A stretch of 64,000 nucleotides of DNA from Amblyornis subalaris (lineage: Eukaryota > Chordata > Aves > Passeriformes > Ptilonorhynchidae): contig JACAXG010000124.1 of the NCBI GenBank assembly GCA_018881555.1, forward strand, positions 1,674,001 to 1,738,000. The letters are read 5' to 3'. The notes beneath the pieces were generated by a model. It searched no databases, was not told where the DNA came from, and worked only from the letters and a program-made list of their open reading frames with translations. Of this stretch, positions 26,401-36,500 are shown one piece after another. Both the position numbers and the translations under genes were made by a program. The first letter of the stretch is position 1. Every line of letters starts with the position of its first letter.

Positions 26401-29400
26401 TGTAGAGTTGATAGACAGATATTGTGTCTTGAAGATCTCTGTCCTTAAATATAAAGATCTATAACATCTCAGCACAGAATATCTGGATTAGCAGAGTTTA
26501 ATTTATGTCTGGTGTTTTTCAAAGGTGAGCAAATCTTCACCTTGTAAGGGGGGTGGGAGGAAAACAATGAACTCTGGAGGAAAGCTCTGAGCATAAATAA
26601 GTCAGTGAATGGCAGTGAGGAAGCAAAAACTGGATTTCGATAACCCTGCAAATCTTCTTTCCTTCTCTTTAGTACCTACTACCAGATAACATTTTTGCTC
26701 AGGCTTTTAAATAATGAAAGCTTTCTTCACAATAAATAATACCCATAAAACTCTGAAATTAAGAACTGAGATTTTTTTGCATAGCATGGGGCATACTTTG
26801 GTAACTTTGGCTATTAAGCAATAATCTTGGAAATGAATATAGAAGAGGAAAAAGGCTCATAAAGCACACTAAGGTCTTGGTAACCTCAAGAGGCAAATAA
26901 AATGTACAAGAAATGTGTGTGTATACACAGGAAGTATCTACCATAGCTTTTGAGAAAGCATGTCTGAAAAGCTTTGTTTCAAGACAACATACTTCAGTTC
27001 TGTGGTTTTTCACAAAATCTGTTCCTGCATAGTTATGAATTAAAAAAAAAACCAACAAAACAACCTAAACAAAAAGAAACTAGGCCCACTTTAGAGTGGG
27101 ACTAATCATACTGATGACTGTAGATCTTGATAAAGCTACTTTGCAGATAATTATCTTGAGATAATCTCAGTTTATCCTGATTCAGAAGTCTGGTGGTACA
27201 GGCACAGGAGGCTATGTTTTCTAGTTTGAAAGAGGAGGGCTTTAAAATACTGTATTGTGAACTCTGCTGTAGTCACTTATCCTTCGTAAAAAGTCTTCCC
27301 TGTTACAGCCTTACAGGTTGTTAACAGAATGAATGACAATATGATGGCCAATATCAAATTATATAAGCTTTTCGAATCTATGATTTTGTGTCTTCCTCCA
27401 AATAATTTGTTCTTACTTCTCACACAGAGGGGAAAAAACTACTCTGGTGCACAGAATAATCACTCAGTATCTTAGAGTTTCTTGTTTAAAGGCTTCTATA
27501 GTGGCACCCCACAATCTATTTCCACACTTCAGAGAACTGATGAGGGTAGACTTAACTGAAGAGTAACTGAAAGGGTTTATTGAATCCAGAGTGTGTACTT
27601 CAGGCTCAAAACTGCTGTTTGGAAAAAAACTTATTAGCTGCCACCTGGGACTAGATAAATCCAGACTCAAAAATACTCCTTTCATCTATCCAGCCATGCA
27701 AAGTTAATTTTCTGAATGTAACCACCATCATGATCTTAATGGAACTGAGCTAGCTGCCTCATATTCTGAGCCTGACAGGACAGGATAAGGTAACTGGGCA
27801 TTTCATTATCTATTTCTTTTGAGGTACTCATTTCAAAATTGTTTGAAAGGTACCTACAAAAAGATTGAGTTGCACTATATACATACTTTATTGTGTGTAT
27901 TTTCAATATCACATTTTATCTTAAATATGCCCAAACACTGGTACTCTTAACCAATAATCTAGTGGCTGGAATACCTGCCTGGAAATGTGAGAGACCACGA
28001 TCCTTAGATGAAGAACATCTAATATCCTCCTTCCTGGATTCTGTGGGTTTTTTCCTCTCCAGTGTTATTATCAAACTACAGGCTGCTCTAGAAGAGAGGT
28101 GCTCTCAGAGTCTAATAGCCTGGAGAGTCTAACAGTCTNGAGAAAAGAATAAAAAAACCAATCTACTCATCAATAAAGCTCCTGAGCTGTATCTTCAGTG
28201 GTAAAATCCCTCCAAGTTAGGCTTTAGAGACCCAGCACTAACAATAAGTCAATGTAGGAGTATTTTTCTAGTCAGCTGTGCCTTGTGAGATATTGGCATA
28301 CCTAAAATAAGGCCACTACAAGTTTATTTGATGCTTACATTACTTCTGTTTCAATGCTATAATGCAAAATATGGTAGGAGGCAAAAATCCATCTCTTTAA
28401 TGGTGGAAAACTTTGAAAAGGTTCTATTTTCTTCTTGACCCAAAGTAAAGGCGGATGCTTTCATGCTGACCTTATTTACTTGTTTTGTGGCAGGAATACA
28501 CACTCGAGACACCAGGCTAAGTCATGAGACAAGTTTGTGCTATCCTTCCCACATCACTTTTGCATTCACCTTATAACTGTAATTGTGGAATTCGAAAGGA
28601 TTATGTGTGGGTTCCTTTCAGTAAGCACTAAGAGAACATGAGGGCATAAAACCTGCAAAGCTATAGGTTTGCAGGTGAGGTTATTTAATCCTTGCAATAG
28701 CAAAAAAGCTTATCCTGAAATGGTTATAGGCAGCAGAACTTAACTTTAATACTAAAATGGGACAAATCAGGGCCTTTGTCACTGAATCAATTTGCTGCAT
28801 GAGGCTGGAATTTGGGTACGTTAAAGNAGGGTATGTAACAGATACTTGGACTGGGGTTGGAGGGGGTGTGCTTTTATTCTAAAGTCAGTGAGAACACATT
28901 TCACAAAGCTACTCAGGAAAATGTCATTCTTTTGGGGGACATTTCATCTAGCCTCCACTGTGGCTAAGGTTTTGTATACTAGAAATTATGGAGTGAAACT
29001 AATAAAGCACTTCCCAAAGAAACCTCAGGCCAGTACTCTTGACACTTTTCAGAAAGAAAATTAGGTTTGTGGTTTCTTAGTAAGCTTTTGTACCTCATTT
29101 CTGCTTAACCTCAGGTGATGAAATGTAACCCAATCCTTAAACAAGGTTTGGACTTGAAATTTAACATTCCTTCCTTGTGTGTGCAGGATTTTGGTAAGCA
29201 AACAACAGGTATGCTGATTTAAACAACAGTTTTTCCACCAGAGGGTGGAGACTTTGATGCAGACTTAATTCTGCATCTACATGGTAGCAAACCTCGCTGT
29301 GTTACGTACAGGCTGTACCATCAGCAGTCAGGATCAAGTTTCCTGTCACTTGTGTGTAATTTTTAATAGTGAATGCTGTAACCTGACTTAACATAATCAA

Positions 29401-30119
29401 GCTTTCGTGTTAGTCATATAGCTGTCAGGCGGCTGAAGGGCACAGCAGCTTTTTCCTAGATCCAAGCTAACAATCTATACCACAGCAAATTTACAACTTT
29501 AATGGACTGCAAGATAAAAAGATCCCATGGGATTTATTTATGCCATACATGCATCTTTCTTTCTGGTAGGCAGTGTGAGCTCACCAGTTTCTGTAGCTTA
29601 ACTACATGTTTCTTTAAATAAACCCACTGCGATCTCACTTACTGAAACAAAAAAGCGAAGGTTTATATATAACCAGCTTCCCACTGCCGCCTCCTGTGCC
29701 ACTGCTTTTGCAGGCCCTTCCTATGCAAAGCGCTTCGGCAGCGTAAGCGGATGTTGCATAATGTGATTATGGGCTGCTCTAAACTGAGGAACGTGTCCCA
29801 CTTGCGGCATGTTACACACGGCTGCCTCCGTTCTTTCATTGGAACAGAAACTGGCATGCTGCTTTTATATTCCTGGCAGCTGTTAAACGCTAAAGGAGAA
29901 GATTAGGGAATTGAGACTGTTGTTGTTCGCACTGAAAACCAGTATTGCGTTCTCTCCCCTGCTTTTAGCTCTGAAGGGGAAGATTACGTTTAAGATCATC
30001 TCTTCCTCTGATCCCAATATACCACCCTAACTCATATTACAGGAGTTTGCACGTATATGTAATTAGGATTTTAAAAAACTCGGCCTCGAAAGTGTATCTA
30101 GGCGGTGTTATCTAAGGCT
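20405..30119. other. Gene-free region upstream of HPF1
   Basis: Nearly 10 kb without a recognisable gene. An AT-only palindromic stretch lies at about 20684-20746. A T/G-rich low-complexity stretch lies at about 22320-22480. A possible small exon at 21513-21568 is listed separately. The human neighbour on this side, MFAP3L, is not present in any frame I examined. Confidence 0.5.
21513..21568 (+). other. Possible orphan 56-base exon
   Basis: A run of T ending in TTTTTTTTGCAG is followed by 56 bases open in one frame (reading RFVENWDQKDRDEMARKQ) and then CAG|GTACAG. Acceptor and donor therefore both look plausible, and the charged, coiled-coil-like residues are less random than most short frames around. 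I do not recognise the protein, and no partner exon is visible. It could be an exon of an unannotated transcript or chance. Confidence 0.18.
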
Positions 30120-30189
30120 GAGGGAACATGGCGCTGAGTTCCCGACGTGTCTCCAGCACCAGCCGCGTTCGCCATCCAGGGTTAGCTGC

Positions 30190-30560
30190 CTTTCTTCTCT
30201 TCCCACCTCGCTGCCCCCTGGGTCACGGCTGTGCCGGGGGTACCACACCCGGGGGCTGCCGGCGGCCCCCGCCCCTCACATCCCCTCCCGGGCGCGGGCC
30301 GGCTCCGGCGCTGACGCGAGGCTGCGCAGGCGCGCAGCGCGCGGTGAGGCGCGGCGGGCGCGCGGGATGCGGGCGGCGGGAGCGCATGGCCGGTGGCGGG
30401 AAGCGGAGGCCGCGCGGCGCGGCGGGAGCGGCCGCAGAGCAGGTGGGGCGGGGGGACAGCGGGGAAGCGCCCGGGGCGGCGGGACAGCGAGCTCCGGGGG
30501 CCGCGGGCCTGCAGCGGCGCGGATGCCTTGCGGTGTCTGTCGCTCCTCTGTCTCCTTGCC
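30190..30560 (+). promoter_or_regulatory. CpG-island promoter of HPF1
   Basis: This is the only strongly CpG-dense block in the left half of the window, and it surrounds HPF1 exon 1. No TATA box is evident. A TGCGCAGGCGCG word at 30323-30334 is close to an NRF1 site, and GGGGCGGGG-type GC boxes lie near 30445-30455. This fits a housekeeping promoter. The transcription start is not visible from sequence. No gene is apparent on the opposite strand, so I have no evidence for a bidirectional promoter. Confidence 0.75.
30386..30442 (+). CDS. HPF1: HPF1 coding exon 1
   Basis: Codes residues 1-19, a Gly/Ala/Arg-rich leader beginning [11 protein letters not shown]. The donor is CAG|GTGGGG, phase 0. 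The initiator has C at -3 and G at +4, a mediocre Kozak context. The exon lies inside the CpG island. Confidence 0.9.
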
Positions 30561-33500
30561 TCTCGTTCTGGTTTGCTCCGTGGCTTTGAGAAAAGCCCCG
30601 GGGCCCCTCGTTCTCCTGCGCGGGAGCCGCTCCTCCGCCCATGCATCTCCTGGGGACCGCCGCTTTTGAGGTGCGCGGTGCTCACCGGCCGCCGCATCAT
30701 CCCGGCGGGACCGCGCTGGGAACGGGGACACTCGCTGTGTCCCGGGTTACCTGGCAGCGGCCCCGCTTCAGAGGTGCAGTGTCCGCCGCATTGTCCTCTC
30801 CTAAGAACCGGAGAGAAACCTGGCTGCTTTTTTAAAATTCTTATTCTTTCAAACAGGGGGGTAACGATTCCTACCAATTCATGCAGACTTAGTGGGAATG
30901 GGATAGTGCAGGCTACCGCTCCAGTGGAGTGTGCTTGTACGGATCATTTCCTAGCCTGCTTCAGTTCACGTTACGTTATTTTTAAAAGCAACTTCAACTT
31001 TAGGCTACTTTTAAGATGCTGCACTGTAAACTGCAGTAGTCGTGGTGTTGAATAGCACAGTAGTTCAGACAGTAGAGACTAGAGGATTTTTGCTGTATTA
31101 TTTGATCAGATACGACAAAATAGTATCCTTACTTTCAGTTATCTGTAAAACACATTTATTGTATGCAGGCTGCTGTGTGATTGGAAATAGTAATTTTAAA
31201 ACAATGTAGAATTAGACTAAACTTTAGGATTGCTTACTCCTTTGCTTGGTTAACTAAAAGAAGTGCTTCTGTTGGTTATATTGACCCCTTAATATCAAAG
31301 TAGCAGTTTGCTGCATCAGACATGTTTAGCACATATGTCAGCGTGCACTTTTAATGGATTCTGTCCAAAACAGATGTTCTAGTCTGTATATATGCTACTT
31401 TAACTAACAAACATGCTCTAATGGACTTCATAATTTTTCCTCCATTGGTATAAAAGCTTTGTAGAATCCTTTGGTAGACCTGACAGAAAGCAACTAAATT
31501 AACTTTCTTTTGGTGTTTGTTTTATTTTTTTAATCTGCAGAGTGAAAAAAATGGAGCCGTCAAGAAGAGAAGATCAAATCAGGCAGATACTCCTGATAGT
31601 CTTTGTCAAGAAGCAGAAACATGCTATCGACTTAGACTGCCTGAGGACTTCTACCAATTTTGGAAGTTTTGTGGGGAACTAGATCCTGAGAAACCAAGTG
31701 GTGAGGTTTTAAATTTTGCCGCTTCTAACTTTAAAAAGCAGCCTGAAGGCAGGCAAACTGGAGATGGTCAGATAAATTCTAGTGCAACTTAAGTTTTTCA
31801 GTTAAGATGAAGGATATTTATGTGAGTGTAAACTAAAAAAACTGGATATAATCACCAAGATGTACTCTTCAAGCTTTCTAAAATGTAACCACTTGAGTGG
31901 TGCAATACAGAGGGACTAAATGTGGTCTGAGTCTGCCTTTCTTGCAGGTCCATTTAAAATGTTTGGTATGGAACTCAANTTTCCTCATATATTGTAGTTT
32001 AACCCCAGCCAACAACTAAGCACCACACAGGCACTTGCTCACTCCCCCTTGGTGAGACAGGGGAGAGAATCAGAAGGGTGAAAGTGAGAAAATGTGTGGG
32101 TTGAGCTAAAGACAGTTAAATAGGGAAAGCAAAGGCCATGTGCACAAGCGAAGCAAAACAAGGAATTAATTCACCACTTCCCATGGCCAGGCAGGTGTTC
32201 AGGCATCTCCAAGAAAGCAGGGCTTCATCATGCTGAGCATGATGTCATGTGGTCTGGAATATCCCTTTGGTCAGCTGGGATCAGCTGTCCCAGCTCTGTC
32301 CCCTCTCAGCTTCTTGTACACCTACAGCCTCCTCGCTGGTGGAATGAGAGGTAGAAAAGACTTTAACTCAGTGTAAGCACTACTAAATGTGGATTTCAAC
32401 CTCCTCAAGTTTATTATATAACAGAATTTATTATATATATATATTATCTAATATATATGGCATCCCTGTGTGTTCTAGAAATTACAGTATCTTTCAGAGT
32501 CATGGAATGGTTTGGGTTGGAAGGGACCTTTAAATGTCATCTAGTCCAACCCCCTACAATGAGCAGGGACATCTTCAACTGGACCAGGTTGCTCAGAGCT
32601 CTGTCCAATCCAGCCTTAAATGTTTCTAGGGATAGGTCATCCACCACACCTCTGAGCAACCTGTTTCAGAGTTTCACCACCCTCATTGTAAGACATCTCT
32701 TCCTTATATCTAGTCTGAATCTACCCTTTTTTAGTTAAAAGTCCTTGTCCTGTTGCTATAGGCCCTGCTAAAAAGTTTGTCTGTATCTTCAATACATAAA
32801 GTATTGAAAGGCTGCAGTAAAGTCCCTGGAGCCTTTTCTTCTCCAGGCTGAACAACCCCAACCCTCTTAGCCCATCCTCATAGGAGAGGTGCCCCAGGCC
32901 TCTGATCATATTCATGACCCTGCTCTGGACTTGCTCCAACAGGTCCATGTCCTTCCTGTGCTTATAACCCTGGATCTGGATGCAGCACTCCGGGGGGGTT
33001 TCCACCAGAGCAGAGGACCAGAATCTCCTCCCTTACCCTGCTGGCCACGCTGCTTTGGATACAGCCCAGGACAAGTTTGGCTTTCTGGGCTGCAAATGCA
33101 CATGGCAGGGTCATGTCCAGCCTCTCACCCACCAGCTCCCCCAAGTCCTCCTCACAGGGCTGCTCTCGATCTGTTCATCCCCAGCCTGTGTTGATACTGG
33201 CAGTTGCCCTGACTCAGGTGCAGAACCTCACACTTAGTGGTGTTAAACCTCATGAGATTCCCATGGGCCCACTTCATGAGCTTGTCCAGTTCCCTCTGGA
33301 TGGCATCCTGTCTTTCAGGGGTGTCACCTGCATCCCTCAGCTTGGTGTCATCTGCGAATTTGCTGAGGTTTGCTGATCCCACTGTCTTGTGTAATTGATA
33401 AAGATTAATATTAAACAATACTGGTCCCAGTACAGAGCGCTGAGGGGACACCACTTGTCATCGGTCTCCATCCGGACATTGGCCTGTTGATGGCTATTTA

Positions 33501-36500
33501 TTAAGAAGTAGCCATCAACTTCAATAAGTCTTGAATGAAAGCTGTCTGGACAAAACAATGTCTCAGCTTTCCTTGTCTGGTAAAGTGTGTTTGACTGAAT
33601 TTATGGAAACTTTTGATACCTGAGTGACACAGGAACTTCCTGGTCTAGATGTGCACCTGAGTGTAAATCAATTCATGATTTGCTTTTCAGATGCACTTGT
33701 GTCAAGTGTTGGACTTAAGCTGGTTGGACCATATGATATTCTTGCGGGAAAACACAAAAAAGCAAAGTCGACAGATGTGAACTTCAATCTTCATTGGAGA
33801 TTCTTCTATGATCCCCCAGAATTTCAGACTATACTTGTTGGGGACAGCAGAACACAGTATCACATGGGATATTTCAGGTATTTTATTTTCTTTATGCTCT
33901 TCCTGTACTATAATTATGCATAGCTTTTGTCTTCTTTTTTTTTTTTCCATGAAACATGATTTGAGAATTGTGCGCTATCACCAAACAAGAATCTGTCTTT
34001 TTTGTAGTAGGAGATTAACAGATGGCTTGATATCTTTTATTAATAAAAGATCACAGGAAAAGAAGTTGAAGACTAGATTTAAATATTTATTAAACTACCT
34101 CCTCCAGCCATCCAGAGCACCTTCACTTGCTATTCTTTAACTTTTGCCATGATACTGGGAAGAAAATCAAATGAACAAAAGGGAACATGTATTCTCTCTT
34201 CATGTATGGATGTGAGCTCTTTTTAAGGCTTGCTGTAAGATTTTAGAGCTTTAAATCTAAGGGCATTTCTTGGTAGGTTTCTGAAGGAGATGGCAGCATG
34301 GTGGNGAGGCAAATTTAGTTTTACTTTGAAATAGGAGAAGTGGACACAACTTGACTGGTTTTTTTTGTGTACTTTTTCATGAACAGGGACGTGCCAGATG
34401 AGCTCCCAGTGTGGGTTGGTGCAAATGAAGCTAAGAAGGGTTGTGTGATTTCACAAGTTGGTGATAATGTCTTTGCTGCAGTCAAGTAAGGTTCATATTA
34501 ACTTTTATTTATAAAGAACAGAATAGAGAGAAACTGTTAATAGGGAGGTGTGATGTGGAATAATGAAACTAACTTACTGTGTTTTTTTCTTAAGAAACCC
34601 TCACTCATTTTCTGCCCCTGCTAGCAAGTTTTAAGATTCAAAAGTTTTTGTAGGCTTTTTGACAGTGTTTTTCTTTCAGAAGTAAAATAGATAAGTGTTA
34701 ATTACATCATTCTTTAAATATATTGGCAGTGACAGGCTCTACAGGGGAAAAAATACCCACTGGGTATGTTTAAATACTTTGCAAGTAAAGAAAGGGCATC
34801 TCAAACAGTGGTGAAGGCAATCTGAGTATCATAGTAGATGAGGAACATCTGGCTCTTGTTGCCTACATATTTTTGTATATAATGAATATGTACAAGAAGT
34901 ACCATTTCTGACCTGTGTCAGAATAACATTTATATGGATATGTAATTCGGTATGATTCCTGAAGCTTCACATGTTCCTGTGTCAGGAATGTAAACAACGG
35001 ATCTCATCCTTGCCAGTTAAATGTGGAAGGCTCTCTTAAGGACAGATATGTCAGTCAGTGAAAGCAGACTGAAGAATGGCTTCTGCCGAAGAACCCTTAT
35101 GCAGTGCAGAGTTAAACGAGGACATTTGTTTTGAAAGCACCATGAGGGAACTCATAAATATGTATTTGTGTGCATGACTTGGATGACAAATAGTGTATAT
35201 GGCACTGAAGCAGCAAACTGAATTCTTAAGATAGAAAGATGAACAGTTACTGACGCTGGGAGAACCTTCAGCACCTGCAGATTGCATAAACTAGATTGTA
35301 ATGCAGATACAGAAGAAAAGCCCAAGTACTGGCTGTGCCAGACTATTTTCTTTCCTCATGTTAAGAGGCTTGCATTTTCAAATCTTTCTATATAAACTCA
35401 GGACTGCTAATCTCTGTTGTAAGATCTGGAGGTTTGGTGTTTAAAAGGCTATTAATTTTTTTTGTGTGTGTTAAGTTCTTTAAGACATATTTCTTCTGTT
35501 TGCAGATTATTTTTGTCAAAAAAACTTAAGGAAGTGACCGATAAAAAGAAAAATGCTGTTTTGAAAGACATAGATGAAAAGCTAACAAGAACAGCAAAAG
35601 AACTGGGTTATTCTCTGGAACAAAAAACCCTGAAGATGAAACAGAGAGATAAGAAAGTATGACTTTCCTCATCCACTGGGGAGAACTAAGTTCTGTTAAA
35701 TTTTTTTCATTTACTTCCTGTTTGTGTTTTTTCATCCTTCTAGTCAGGAAGGATGTTTCATGTAGGAATTTCCAGAGATAATCGGCTCTCTGTAAAACTT
35801 CAAGAGAGGGAAGATTACTACAAGTGTGTTCCAAATAATAGGATTAAATAAAAACACTTTACTCTTGTAAATCACAGCTTGGCATTCAATTAAAAATAAA
35901 ACAAAAAGAACAAACCACGACCAAAACCACCCCAGTAAGGCAGTAGTCTGAAAACTAAAACAAATGGAAGGCATGGAGAAAACTGCTTTACATGGAAGAT
36001 TCTTGTAAACAGTTGGGTCGGATCTATTAGAAACAGGACCATTGAGGATGGTATGGATAGTAATAGAGGTTTTTCACATGCCTATCAGAAATATTTATGG
36101 TGGGAGGTGACTAAACAAATGTGGTACAGTGCTACACAAGGCAAGGGTTCCTAGATTTCAGAAGCTGACTGAAATGGAGTTTCCAGTTATTGTAAACTTC
36201 AATATTTAAAAGTAACTGCAGTATAATTTGAAACTAAGTTATGTCCTGGAGCCAGGACACTACACTAGGTCTGACCACTAGCAGTCAGGTGTTAGTGTTT
36301 AATGAGTTGAGTGATTTTTTTTAGGTCACAGTACTGTCTTACGGTGTTATGTTCCATTTCCTCTCTCTTTATTCAGGTGGTGACCAAAGCATTTCATGGA
36401 GCAGGCCTAGTTGTTCCTGTAGACAAAAATGATGTTGGATACAGAGAACTTCCTGAATCAAATGGTAAATATCTTGTTTACTGTATTGTTTTGCTCTATT

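Noticed and set aside
1..30119. MFAP3L, the human neighbour upstream of HPF1
   Set aside because: No frame contains the MFAP3L immunoglobulin or cytoplasmic segments. In human it lies far from HPF1, so its absence here is expected.
30182..30877. 231-residue minus-strand open frame opposite HPF1 exon 1
   Set aside because: It is a by-product of few stop codons in CpG-island sequence. The product is Arg/Pro/Ala-rich low complexity, and no conserved domain or splice structure is visible.
35462..35505. Extension of HPF1 exon 5 upstream of the acceptor
   Set aside because: The open frame runs on into the intron, but the TTTGCAG acceptor at 35505 gives the phase needed to join exon 4 and match the human protein.
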